From the NCBI RefSeq assembly GCF_958295425.1, contig NC_081146.1:19105458-19169457 (forward strand): DNA of 64,000 nucleotides. Direction: 5' to 3'. This stretch comes from Solea solea (lineage: Eukaryota > Chordata > Actinopteri > Pleuronectiformes > Soleidae). The position numbers and the translations under genes are program-made. Shown in pieces: positions 36,086 through 49,678 of this stretch. How positions within the stretch are numbered: position 1 is the first letter of the stretch; each line of letters opens with the position of its first letter. The notes beneath the pieces are model-generated. The model did not search any database, was not told the origin of the DNA, and saw only the letters and a list, made by a program, of their open reading frames with translations.

Positions 36086-39000
36086 ATTCTGATAGGATAA
36101 CCTCTACGTAATCTCAGTTTTTTCATCCATGTTTCACCTGACATTTCTGACACTTGGACAGGTTAGAACAACTTTTCACATTTTCTAACAGTTGTATATT
36201 TGTTTCACTGTCAGTCTCTTTCCTGTAGATGATAATGGGACAGGTTGTATTGCACAGCTTGTCATTTCAGACTTAAAGTGACTCGTATTTGACCCTCTCT
36301 GTCTAAGCGGGAGGTATGGCTACCTTGCTTCTCCTGACCTGTGTCTAGCTACACTCAAAATCTAATAAACACGACCTGACAAGTTACCTTCAGAAGAATG
36401 ACGATGAGCAAGTTTGGCAGAGAAGCAGAGACAGTGCGTTTGGAGAAACACAAGTGAGAAAGAGAGAGAACTGAGTGACAGCCACCACTGGTAAGATAGT
36501 AATGAACAGATATCTTAACTATTGCACTGATGTTTACTGAGCTGTATGACTCTTAATTTCAACTTTTTTTCTGTGTATTTGCACACTGGGATTCCCATGT
36601 CGAACTCACACCACAAGTGTATTACAGAGTACATCTGATACACAGTTTGTGTGACAGACACACAGTGAGACGCACAGTTCCTGTCTGTTGAAACCTGAAC
36701 CCAAGAGTCACACACTGGGTCACTGGAGCAGCCAAAAGATGAACTCCACCAGGTGGTAACATTTAATTTGACTGTACTGATGTTTTTTTTGGGTCTAGTT
36801 CTAAGTTCTGATGAAGCTGCAATAACAGCCCTTTCCATGATGTTCTGTTATTCAAGCAGACACCGAGCAGAGAGCTACAAGCTTTTGAAGTTTTAAGGAA
36901 ATATGAAAGAACATAGGAAGTCTGAGACCTTAATGAGTGCGCAGGACGGAGAAGTCAGAGAGTGATCTGAAAGAAAGTGCTGTCTTCATTTGCTATGTCC
37001 CTCTTCAGTAGTTGTTGGCAGATTCTTAGTTCAGCTTTTCCATTACAGTATAAAAGGTAGCTTCAGATTTGTGTCACTCTGGACTTAATTAAGGGGGAAT
37101 TGTGATTGACAGAAGAGAAGAGTGGCTTGGAGCTGGGGAGTGCAGAAGGTGATGTCATTTGCACACACTTTGCATCACTCTCTGGCCCCCCTCCCTTGTC
37201 TCTCTTTCTCTCTCACACACACTATTTTGAGTGCCAGGTGATCATGGTGAATTTGGATAGAGATGCACTGGGCGTCTGTGATGACCCAGCTCCTCTGCAG
37301 CTCATGTTTCCTTCAGTCACACCACTGAGACTTCTGATTCTCCCAGTGACAGCAAGGGGCCTTTGTCAGGGGAAGGGCGGTGCCTTGACATCTTCGCCCT
37401 GCCAGCCTTGTCTTTTGCTGGGCATTTTTGCTAACGTGTCTTTGGAATTGCAGGCAAGTGTTCACTCTTCACACAGTAAGCTTAGGTCCACTTGATTACC
37501 GCCAGTACATCTTTGTTTGGTTGAGAGGCAGATTCTTACAGTAGGCACCAGACACTGAGAAAAGGTTTCTTTAATCACCTACATAACTACATTCTAAATC
37601 ACACTGTAGTATTGCAGTTAAAGTACAAAGTAAGACAGTTTACCAAATTATTTTTTAGTCATCTATGGATGCAGTCACAACATTTTTGCCTCCAACTACT
37701 ATCCAAATTGTGCATATAAATATCTGTATATGATTTTGGGTTAAATAATGAAGACTAAAGAAGAGTGCTAGGGGAATAATAATTCACTGAAATAACTAAA
37801 TCAATAAATAAACACTCCCTTCTACAGTAGGAATGTAAATATACATTATCATGAACTAACTGAGCAGTCATTTGTTTACCAAAAAGGCACATTTCCCAGA
37901 AATGTTCTTTCTCGTGAATTAAAGTGCAGCTGAGATGCATCAGGCTGCACTTATCGCTAATGAAAGGCAGTGTATGGGGTCACCAGCTTCACTGGGACTC
38001 TACAGAGACCCTCAGTTGGCCTGGCTGTTAAACGCGTTATCCAAGATAAAATCTGCCTGCAGAAAAGCAGGGAGAGGAAGGTGCCTTTAGTGTTAACAGT
38101 GCAACCTGCACCGATCACCCTAAAACCAAACCTCATGAGTGCGCTAGGACACATGAACACACATGCACTCACACCCTATTATATCGCTTATGCAGAACGA
38201 CCACCTGATGGCTCAGGCCAAGGCTGGGTCTCGCCCGCAAACCAACAGCAGTCCAGTGTGGCTTGTTGCACTGCAGGCCATAATTTAGCCCCACACCAGC
38301 TTTTATGTGGCATGTTTAGCAGCCTCTGTTCCACACTTGGCTTTTTCTGAGGGGATAATTTCCTAAAGCATGTGGCATTACAGGTGCATGTTATGTAGCC
38401 ACGAAAACCCGACTTGCCTCGTGAATGTGTCTGAAAAGAAAATAATGTTGGTTTTCCCTTGATATCTAATTATTGGCCTCACTCTAACTCTGTTACATTG
38501 TCAATGGTTAGTTCAGTCTTTAGCACCACCTATAGGATTTTCTAATGTGAATTTTGGAAGTCCATTACCATGTCTGGACCAGTAGTCTAGACTTTTGTGA
38601 TTTATGAATGCTGCTTTAGGCATCCGAGGCATGAGGCTTCTGGTGTGATTGTAATGCCTCATTACTCCTGTTCATAGTTACTCATAGCAAGCTGCTCCTG
38701 GTCTATGTCTCCAAGCACAGCCAAGATCAGGAGGACAAATACTTTCTGTGTCCTTCAGTAGTGAGCCATGGAGGTCTAAGTCAAATTTACATGAAAAGCA
38801 TGTCCATGTCCAGCATTCACTGGAGAGAGCATTGACTGAGACTGTTCCATTTATTTACTAGCCATTTTGGCAGGCAGTGTCATCAGCAAGTTGAACTGGC
38901 ATAATGATTTTGGCTTATGGGAAGTGATTTGGAAGAGGCTGTTGGATGGAAACGTCAGTTTTGGTGTACATTTACATTGTGAGTGATGTTGCCCGCTTGC

Positions 39001-40618
39001 TTTGCATGCATCAGTTGATATGCCCATCAACCAAACTTAAATTTGTGGTGACTGTATAATGAAGTAATCATTTGCATTTCTCAGTCTATATCTGCCAGCT
39101 ATGTGTAGCAGGGTTAAGGAAAGATGTTATAGTGAAAGATAACTGAATGGCCTGAAATCAGTTTGTGGTTACTATGGTCATGCTCAGCTGTGAGTTTGGG
39201 TTCAGAGGCCATAAAAGCAGTGGAGTATTTATTTTGTTGAACAAGGCATCGCATGACCAAGGTGTTTCGCTCTACTTAAAGAAACAAGGTATGTTTAGAG
39301 AATGAGAAAGTTAAGCTTAATGGATAGCCACACGCTGCAACAAGTGGGATTTATGTATTAACAGGTGTATATTAAAACTCTGGAATGGCATGATGTAATA
39401 TTGTTCCACCTTTCACTCTGAGGCACAGGAGTGCAAAGGACTGAGAGCTGCAAGGTAAAACATCATCATTTTTGTGGTGCAGTATTTTGGCCAACTTTGT
39501 GGTAAAGATTTTTTTTCCCCTCTACATCTGGTGTCAGACATTTTTATTTGCTTTTATGGCTGACGGCGATCAATGGTCATATTGAAGAGCCTTATTATAA
39601 GAACATTGCATCAGCAAATGCAACACTCATACTTTCAGTGATTGACATCTCTATTTTAATGGAAACTTCCATGTCTTTTTTTTTTTCTTTTTTACCTTTT
39701 AACTGCTCTGTGCTACAGAAATCACAGTCACTCTGCTGCAAAAACTGTGTACTTGCCCTTATGATTACAACTGTCATTTGGTAGCTTAAATCAACATGGG
39801 TTTTAACTCACCCCTAAAGTGTATATTATAGGCTGTAATGTTTTCAAGAGGCAATATTTCTGCAGCCCAAGAATATCTTTTGAATTTTAACTGTGCCATA
39901 AGTTTTACTTGGATGGATTGGCCAAAGTCGAGGTGGAGTCACAAGCAGCTGTAGATGTTTTCAGTTGATTGAAAGACTGAATTAGTCATCTGAGGCACTG
40001 AAGCTTCAGAGATGGAAAACAGTGGGAAAAAGGGAAGGATTGATGGATTATCAGCTCTGAGTGGATTATCATCTACTGTGGTGTGCATTCCACTCTCCTC
40101 TCGTCTCCACCGGGCCTCGGCGCTTCCCAGAAGCACGATCATTCAATTTTTAACGCTTGGGGAAAAACCTGTGGTTTGTAATGAGGTACAGGAAACACTG
40201 TTGTCACCATGATTAAAAAAGTTTTATTCAACCAGGGAACTTGGAAGACCAAGAACGAATTACAGTCTTGAGTTCTAACGCTCAGTGACCATCTGCAGCT
40301 AAGGTCTGAGAGTATAAATGTGACATTGGGTCTGTAGTCTCTGGACAGAGATCTCCTATCTCTGTTTATCCTTATAAGGAACCGTGTAGTCTCCACAGCT
40401 GGACATGTTGGACAGAGGCAGGAAGCTGCATACACATACAGACACACCATCATACACACACACACACATTATAGACCCCTTGATGTGTTTTCCTTTAAGA
40501 CCTGATGAACCACGTCATTGCCATTTTCTCGCCTTCCAGGCTGCAGCTGTCTGCACAACTTGATTAAAACATTTCTTTTAGTAATCCCTGTGTAATGAAG
40601 CCCTCTCCTGAGAATGGT

Positions 40619-40961
<343 letters not shown>

Positions 40962-41982
40962 GTGTGTGAAAGAGATCGAGTATGTGTGAAGTGTTTCTTT
41001 CTATGAAGAGTTCAGGATTGTGCAGAGCCGATGACTGAGAAATGCACACATGGAACACCTTTGACCCTGGGGAACCACAAACGTGTGAGCTGCGGCCAAA
41101 TATCCAGTCCCTGCCACCCTCATACCCAGCTCCAGATCAGTGGTAGTAATGTTAGAGAATGGATGTCATTAAAGATTAGATTTGAGAGATAACATCAAAT
41201 AACAAACATCAGAAGACACAATTACATGAAGAAAAATTCAGTTGGTAGATTGGATTGGAGAATAATGATTGAATCAGACAGTATATATTGCTCCAGTGGC
41301 TTCCATTTACAAATATTTTGTCTGTTTTGTCTGTGTGCTGAAAAAGGGTACTTTAGTATAACTTCAATTTTGGAAATTCCTTTTTATTGATATTTTTTTG
41401 TATTTAAATCAGATTTAAGATGTGGGGACAAGTCATAATGACAGGTGCAAGTTATTTATGGCCAGTCCTGAAAACGGCATACAATATGCTTTTAATATCC
41501 GCCTCAGCTGCAGCTTCAGTTAGTATATTTCGCATCAAGTATACGGATCACGTACAGCAATAAAACCCAGGATTTTGAAAGCAGGATCATTATAGCAGCT
41601 GTCAAAGACCAACATCATGAAGTGCTTCACATGTATGAAATAAAAACAAATTGCAGAAGAAAGACAATGCATACAGTTAAGTACAAACACCACAATGCAC
41701 ACAGTTGATAATTTCACAATTATGTTAATCACAGTAATGTGATCCATTTTTTTATTCTGGGTTTCTTGAAATCCTCATTTATTTCTTAATTTGCATGACA
41801 ATGACAATTAGTTTGCTGACTAGACACAGAATTGAAAGATGTTGTCGAGCATTCTCTTTGGAGAGTTTGGATATTGAGGGATAAATGTGTTATCACTGCC
41901 AGTGAATTAAAGGATTACTCTGTACTGGACTCCTGGATGGGTGCACAGGTGGGAATATGTCATCTCATCTCTTATGGACCTT

Positions 41983-41998
41983 CCCCCCCCCCCCCCCC
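41983..41998. repeat. Poly(C) run, 16 bases
   Basis: Sixteen consecutive C, followed by tctttttgtttttg. Such runs are prone to assembly and sequencing length errors. Confidence 0.9.
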
Positions 41999-43686
41999 TC
42001 TTTTTGTTTTTGTTTAGATTTTTCTGTTCATGATTTTTTATTTTCTACTTCAATTCAACTGACATTCAGGTGGCAACTTTTCCAGTCGTCTGGTGTTAAG
42101 TTTTCGCATGATTTATAATGTTCATTTGGAGGATTTGCAAGAAATTGTAGTGAGTCTTTTGTAGTAAGATAAAAGAGGGGACTTGAGAGCAGCCCATAAT
42201 TCACTCTGGTTATTTTCAAGAAGGGTCGGTGACCTTGGCTTGGAGAGATGGGAAATTCTGCAACACTTCAAATCAGGCTGCACCATAAGGAAAAAAAATA
42301 CCTCAAGGTACAAGCTGTCAGTCTTTGCTTCCCTCCATTCTAAGAAAGTTTCCCTCCCAAGAAGCTCTGAAAAATTGGAAAACAATGGCAGTAAACGGTT
42401 TTGTTAATTTTTCAGTTGGGGAATGTTTGAATTGGTTACTTAAGCTTGGGTGTGACAGTAAATGATTTGTAGAAACTTGAGATAACTTATCAGTGGTCCC
42501 AAGACGGTGGCTATCTGTTGTATCTATTAGACAAATATGTCAGCCCTAATGAATTGCATTCATCTTGCTGTGGACTTTGCAAACAGACCCTGATAAGTTA
42601 AAGTCAAGAGAAAGTAGCACATTCTGAAGCACAAGTGTCTGACACGTTTGCTTTTGTACCTTCTACTATCTTGACTGTAATGTACATGATTTTATTAAAG
42701 TTTATTAGAGTTTATTAAAGTATCATGTCATATGGAGACAAAACCCACCTGCTTCAGTACATGGGGTTTTTGTGTTTGTTCCCCCCCTCCTCCTATTTTG
42801 TTCATCTATCGACCAGACGTCTTGTTCCTCATCTCCTGCTGATTCCACTGTGCTCACACTTGTTTCACTCCATGTTGAAAAGAGTAAGGGAACTGATTTT
42901 TGGTTCATTCACAGCATGATGCAGATCTTAATAAATAAATAAAAAAGATTCTCACCACTTTTAGTCCGACAGATTAGGCTGTCAGAGGATCTGAATGCAT
43001 GACTGGGCCTCTACTTGTATGCACACATCCCTATAAGTCTTCTTTAATTAGACTACATTTATTTTTGTCTGTGGAAGTACAATGCAACAACCTACCATTT
43101 CTGCTATCCTTGTGTTTATTCTGGAGCTTTCCCAAATGGCTTTTTTATTCAAACTCCTTATGGGAAGTATTATTTTACCTACAGAATAACATATGACTTG
43201 TAAAGTTGCAGTATTTTTTCTTCTTCGACAGTTTTCCCTCATTTAATGTATATTTCTGCATGGTTTGGTTTTCTCTTGTTTTCTTTTTCTCTGTCAATTT
43301 TGCCCAGTTTTGTAGAACGTATATCATGTCACTATTGTACAGTAGATGTATCTAGTGTGGTTTTAAAACACACACAGAATTGGCAGGTAGTGTTATTATC
43401 GTTTCAGTTGCAGGTTGTAAGATCAGCCAACACCTTGTCAGCCCTGTCCTCATTACTGCTGTTGATCGGGGTCCGATTGATCAAGCGGCTGCTGCTTTGT
43501 TTGCATGGGTTAACAGGTGTGTATTCAGATATGCTTGTGTATATTTGAAAACCTAGAAAAATAATATATTAGTTTTAATATTTTGTGTTTGGGTGTATCC
43601 ATGTTCCTCTGTGTGTGTTGTAGCCTTTGTTAAGCAGCAATCATAGCAATAGAGATGGAGCCACAAGCAACTTTTTCGAAGTAGTC

Positions 43687-43710
43687 CTGGTCTGACCACA
43701 GTCAGACCAG
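43687..43710. repeat. Perfect 10-bp inverted repeat, 4-base loop
   Basis: The arm ctggtctgac (43687-43696) pairs with gtcagaccag (43701-43710); the loop is caca. Confidence 0.85.
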
Positions 43711-45160
43711 ACAAGATTATAATGGCCTAATATCAGCCTTTAATGACATGAGCAGTTTATGTTTCAGATATGTGCTTATCCAGAGCCTTTTTTAAAGGGA
43801 AAGTTAGATATAATTTGAACTTCTCACAAGTTCAAGTTGAAGGTTGTGAGCTATGTTTGGAAGTAATGCAAACATATGTATGTGGGTGCTTTGTGAAGTC
43901 CATTGACTTATAGATTTCACACATTTATTTTAATTAAAAAAATGTTTTTGCTGTCCCTGCTAAATGTCCACATTTGAGTGTGTACACAGAGGAAACAGGC
44001 TAGAAAAAGAGGTCCACAGCTGGTACGGCAGTCATGACTCTGACTCATGCCCTCTGCTCAACACTGTTCACTGTTTTGCCTGGTTTTTGACAGGGACACT
44101 GGACACAGAAACACTTTTGTGCCAGCCTGCCAGCCATTTACCTAGCAAAGCAGTCACAAAGTTAGGCCAACTGGCCGGTCCCAGCACTGGTGTAGTTCTT
44201 CGTCACTCAGTCACTGCACCAACATGGGACAGGTCAGGAAATGAGGCCTAATGTTGTTGAAATACACCAGAGGAAAGCATATTTCATCCACTGAAAGTGA
44301 AACACTTAATTTTTCATAACTCTTGACTAATTTTGATTTCCTTTTAACATACTCCTGGTGGCCTCTGTGTTTTAATAAAAAAAAGGGTTATTGACTTAAA
44401 TGACTACTGTGAAGTCACAGGCTGCCTTTTCAGTGAGGTACTGAAGTTCAAGCCAAGGACCTGATTTCTTAAATTATGAGTCAGGATTCAAAATGGGTTG
44501 TGGGCTCAATTCTGGTGGGTCTCCACTTTATAAGAGTAGAAGTATTCTTTAATGAGTTTAGCTGTGTAGCTTACAGGTTCTGTTTCTAATATGGATTCTA
44601 CTCTGTAGTAGTATATTGCATTTTGTTGCCCCATGCATGTATACATTTTTCAGTGTCTAAGTCATAGTGGTGTTGTAATGTGTTAAAGCTGCAGGTGTTG
44701 TCCTGGGATATTTACTACTTGAACACACTTATTTTCTTCAAAGTCCATGGTAACAAAGAAAGAGATGCCTGCCAGGAAGATGTTTACCATGGTGCAACAA
44801 CAAACACTGACTGTGCCATGTACTTAATAAAATCCAATGAATGTCTGGCTGTCCTCACATCCAGCATTCCCAAAACAGCCTAATGAGTGTTTCTGCTTCT
44901 CATTTAGCCTCGAGATTCAAGTTGCTGTTCGCAAGGAATTGGGCATAATATAATAAAAACAGGTGCATAATTAAAGTTTTAGACGACCACATGCACATGA
45001 CAGCTCCCCTGAAACGCTATAAACACTCGAATAAGCCAACAAACTTTCATCCCTTGCCAGTCCTGCTATTGATGTGGCTTTGCAGGCACATTTGCTCTGC
45101 ATGTGGGGACAGTGTTGTTGCTGAGCCCCTTCACTTTCTTTAGTTCAACAGTGAAATGTT

Positions 45161-45161
<1 letters not shown>

Positions 45162-45195
<34 letters not shown>

Positions 45196-45221
45196 GCACA
45201 CACACTCACACACTCACACAC
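45162..45221. repeat. (CA)n microsatellite, interrupted
   Basis: CA runs are interrupted by tat, cg and ct. The overlapping open frames on both strands derive from it. Confidence 0.9.
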
Positions 45222-46206
45222 TAATACAGGCATGCAGACAATTGAACACAGAAGAACACACATGAAAAACGGCTTGATTGATGTCTTGCTGTATAGCATG
45301 CAACAGTAGTAATTTTTAATAGGAGAGAAGCATGATATGGCATGGTTCACTGTGGTGCCAAATGCACCACATGTTGCCAGGGAATTCCAAATGTGTGCTA
45401 TCAAGGTAAACTCATTCACCCTTTCAGGTTTGGAGTTTCTTTTTCTAACTTGAATCCTTTGATTTCCCCAAACACTGACATCCCTACCAAATCACTTTCT
45501 GTCGTTTAACAATCCCCTTCTCAGACAGCGAGCAGAACTATGGACCTGCCTGTGAGCAGCTAGCAGCTCATATCACCCCACTGAACCACCCAGGAACAGA
45601 AGAAAGGGAAAGATAAAGAGACATGGGGTGAAGAATGAAGCTGAGGAACTAAACGATTGCAGAGCTGCAGAAAAGAGGGAAATAACCTGTGATGTATCCC
45701 ATACTCTGAACTGGGACTGGACTAAAATTTATGTGTGATTAAATTAACTGTGATGGTCATTCCTGACGCACTGCAGCCATCACTGGGCTTAGTCACGGTT
45801 CTATTTATTCAAAAGTAGCACTCCGAGGGCAGTGTCTCTTTGCTGCGATTACAGTATGTAGAGGATAAAATACACGTGTCAGCTACTGCAAAAACTGATC
45901 ACAACACAGAAAAATACACATGTGGAACTGACACTTGTTTAGCTCAGGATCTTTTGTTTTGTGTTTTTAATACAAACACAGCCTGAGGGACAGACAAGTG
46001 GAGAAAGAAAAGTTCTTCATCACACTCAACACTGTGTACTATATAATGCCTTTGTTGTTGATTGTATATATATTGGGGAATCCCGTCTTCAGCTTGGGGT
46101 GATGTCATGGAGGGGATTTTAAGAACTGAGGAGCCGTGATTTCACAGTCTAGATAGAAACAGAGCTCCAAGACCTAATTCAGGGAGTTGAAAGACACTGT
46201 GTGTAA

Positions 46207-46230
46207 GTGTGTGCGTGCGTGTGTGTGTGT
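46207..46230. repeat. (GT)n microsatellite, interrupted
   Basis: GT units with two gc interruptions (gtgtgtgcgtgcgtgtgt). Confidence 0.85.
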
Positions 46231-46973
46231 ATCAGAGATTTTAAAGAACTGTGTTTGGATATGTTTGGAGTGTTTCGAGCAGGTAGTCAGGCAAACAGTA
46301 GAAAGTAGGAATGTAAGAGCAAATGCAATTAAGTATGCCTGTATGTTTGTGTATGTGTGTTAGATGATAGATGGGAACATGCTCCACTGAGGTTCTGATG
46401 GACAGGGGCCTGGAGGATTCCATTTGACTGTACTGTTACCTCATCCCCCTAAACACTCAACTCATCAGCTTGTCACACACACACACGTGCACATACTCAC
46501 ACAAACTGTCTCGGAGACAGATGATATGTGAAATACGTAAAGATTCTTTTTAGGGTCGGGTTTCTGGGCTGTACGCATCTTCACATAAATCATCATCACC
46601 GTTTAGACGGAGGGGTGGGGGGATAGAGGGGTTGGTGGCAAAGAGGCAATCTACGGCTACCTGCCAAGTAACTAAGGAAAGCCTGGCTCGCACTTACTGC
46701 TTCTCTATTTTTCTGTTGGAATGTAGTCCTACCTATTTGGCCCTTAATGCTATCGAGGATCTGTTTTATACTGCAATGTGATATTGATGGATTTGTGGAA
46801 CTTGTGAAACATTTGTTTCCACTGGTGTCTGGTATACTCAGTGTACATTAGGGCTCAAGTACAACTCTCCATTCTTTTGTTAAGTAATATTGTACCCTGT
46901 CTCTGTATGTCCCTCCTTTACACTGTCCTTTATCTAACTACTTCTTTCTTCACCTGTTTTCCTTCTATTATAG

Positions 46974-47158
46974 GAGCAAAAGATCTTCGGTCCCCACCAC
47001 AGAGTGTATATTTGAGCTCCCTCACTTCACTGTCCAGGCCACAAGGGCCCAGACGCTTTTGCTCCAAGTGATCTGTCAGAGCTGGACCCACAGCACGATC
47101 AGTGGAACCCCACCGACACTCAGCGAAAGCCTTCTCAATGAGGTGTACAGAGCACCAG
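46974..47158 (+). CDS. vps13b: vps13b exon (likely human exon 17)
   Basis: The exon starts after a long pyrimidine tract, cacctgttttccttctattatag, and ends at agcaccag/gtaaat. It is 185 bases, phase 2 in and phase 1 out, visible residues 674-736. It completes the split Trp and encodes SKRSSVPTTECIFELPHFTV, then QATRAQTLLLQVICQSWTHS, then TISGTPPTLSESLLNEVYRAP. Matching blocks in mammals are (T/S)KRS, IFELP..T.QATRAQTLLLQ and QSW.H. The exon stands alone between introns of about 13 and 14 kb, so its recognition depends on exon definition. Confidence 0.95.
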
Positions 47159-47520
47159 GTAAATGACACACTATGTATACATACACCACATAGAGTCAAG
47201 TGAGCTCGCCCTGTCTTTGACAGCAAATCCCTTGTACACCATAATCAATTTTCTTTACCTGACCTAGTTAATAATCTGCTGATCTCCGAGTAGCTACAGC
47301 AGACAAATCATAGCTGAATGTTTGTCTAACAACTAACTCAAACAATAGTGAGACAGAGTGTTTCTCCATATCTTTACAGCATTTTAATATTGTGTGATTA
47401 ATGTGTACGTTTGTGTGTGTATGTGATGGTGAAATGACCCCTGCCCTTTCCAGTGGCACCATGCTGTTTGGCTGTGCATTGGATTTCCTTCTAACAGACA
47501 AGTGATTATCGTACATAAGC

Positions 47521-48130
47521 TACATTCACATGTGCAAAATTTCTTTATTCCAAAAAGAAAAAGTTTAATTTCCGCAGCAAACAAGCGCTGCACGTGTCTT
47601 CTCGTCCCCTCGCTGTCCACAATCCGTCTCTTTTTCCTCCTCTTTCGCATGTGTCTGTGACGTTTGTGTCTGTTCATTATTCTTTTTTTCACAACATTTT
47701 AATATGTCAGACACTCATGTCACTCAGGTCATGATCGGATCGACTGTTTATATGAACACCGATCCGAATGACGATCGGCGCATGTACCATTTCTCTCTTC
47801 TCTCTTTGTTTTCCAAATGGGCTGTATCGGATCAGAGTTTTCAGATTGACATGTTTACATGACATATTTTTATTCAGATTACTTGTATCCATGTAAACAT
47901 AGAGGACAGGAGAGAAAATGTTCGGGTTCATCACGGGCGAGCACAGGCTGTTATTCCAGTGCATGTGTTTGTAATTGCTTAGCATTGCAATAGGCCCTTT
48001 GTGTTTTTCAGTTGTTTTCATAATGCAGTCGTTATTGGAGGGAGGGTAGCTATTATAATTCTTCAATGACAAACCAGTCACTTGGCAAAAAAGAAAATAC
48101 CCACACAGAAGATAAATGTGTGTGAATGTA
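47521..48130. mobile_element. Candidate non-autonomous DNA transposon, unclassified
   Basis: Ten-base inverted ends tacattcaca (47521-47530) and tgtgaatgta (48121-48130) enclose about 600 bp that is more CpG-rich than its surroundings. Internal tgtttatatgaacaccgatc, tgtttacatgaca and tccatgtaaacat blocks resemble the tgtttacatg-type motifs of some fish non-autonomous DNA transposons. Ends are short and no clear target duplication is seen, so the call is tentative. The 152-codon minus-strand frame inside it has no recognised domain. Confidence 0.3.
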
Positions 48131-49542
48131 CGGTTTCTTCTGTTTTTAAACACGAATAGTCTCAAACCAGATCGCTTTACTCGTCTGATCTCTTTTGGAC
48201 TATTGTAGTAGATACAAATAATAGTTTTAGATGATTTATTAAATCCAAACTTTTCTCATAAAATACATTTACTGCACTTTGTTTGTTCAGTTGTGTATGA
48301 AGTGAAGCTTGTTTCTTAGTAGCAGTAAATTGTCAAGAGAGATATATGGATCTGGCAAGAGTTTAAAGTAATCCACTTCTTAAAAGCTTCAGTTTCTTTC
48401 TTGGGGCTCAGCACATCATGTACCAGTGTACAAGTGTCCATCCCCAAAACAATTCAACTTGATAGTGTGCCAACAGCTCACCGGTGCTATACCAGGGGTG
48501 AAAGCACAACTAGAAAGCTCAAGTTCTCCAAATATATACAGATATTAATGTGAAATATTTTGGCATTAAGATTAACTTGTCTTGTGCTCAGTGTGGGGTA
48601 TTTGACCTGCAGCCAAGGGTAAATTAACTTAGTTTTATGCTCCATGTCACTTAGGATGCTTTAATGGTCAAATAATAAATTATGCCCTCTTGTTAAAGAA
48701 AAGGGGGAGCCCAAATGTAATAAAACAGTAGCGTTTCTCATGACGGTAGCATCTGGACAGTCCTCTGGAGGGCCTGGGATTTTCCAACTCATTAGGATCA
48801 CGTTGTTTGGTATGCCGTCAGCATTCTCCTTTGGCCAAGCCAGTTGAGCTACCTTTTTCACTGTTGTATGGCTGCCAAAATTTATGAAACTGTTCTCCCG
48901 TGGAGTGAAGTCAAATATTCCTCTCTCCTCACTCAGCCTCTCTCTTGGAATAGGGCTTGACTACGAGTAACGTAGAGAAACATTTGCACATCTGGTTCAT
49001 GTGCTGGCAGATTAGAAAAAGTGGGGGAAAGAGTTTTAGTTTTGAAGGCAAGAGACTTATAGGGAATAGGTGCTGTGTTGTGTAAGTATATAATGTTAAG
49101 TTGGAAAAAATGCAGGAATAATTGCAGTGATATCATCAAAGAGGTCACGCATTGTAACGGTTTTTGAAACTGTGACACACGTAGGCCTTAAGTTAGATGT
49201 CCCACTCATTCTGTGCCATCTGTGTGACAACTTAATTGTGGGAGAAGAATGGAAAAAGAGGGGATTCGAGAGGAAAAAATGTAAAATGTGAATTGTTGTG
49301 TGAACTATATTTGCTGTGGCATATCTGCCCCACACTCGGTGCAACCTTGCTGAATAGTTTTGGTTCCTGTGGGTCCTGTGGTTGTGTTCACACTGTAACG
49401 TCATAGTGGGACATTGCTGGCTGTTCTCTGCTGGCTACCTGCCCTCCCACTCCTCTGCTCTGATTTGTTGCAAGTTGCTTCTTTAACCTTAAGATTTTCA
49501 TCAAACATCTTAAACATAATTCCTTACTGTATGCAGTGCTGT

Positions 49543-49572
49543 TTATTATTATTATTATTATCATCATCATCA

Positions 49573-49606
<34 letters not shown>

Positions 49607-49630
49607 CATTATTATCATTATTATTATTAT

Positions 49631-49678
<48 letters not shown>
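49543..49678. repeat. (ATT)n then (AAT)n trinucleotide repeat, near-palindromic
   Basis: About 89 bases of att/atc units switch near 49632 to about 47 bases of aat units. The two halves are reverse complements with a few mismatches, so the tract could fold into an A+T hairpin. Open frames of Ile/Met or Leu/Ser runs are artefacts. Confidence 0.9.

Noticed and set aside
37106..37495. 129-codon plus-strand open frame in the giant intron
   Set aside because: Low-complexity Leu/Ser/Pro content, no homology recognised, no splice signals that fit the vps13b frame.
47707..48165. 152-codon minus-strand open frame
   Set aside because: No recognised domain, and it lies inside a probable DNA-transposon fragment; no splice context or start context supports a gene.
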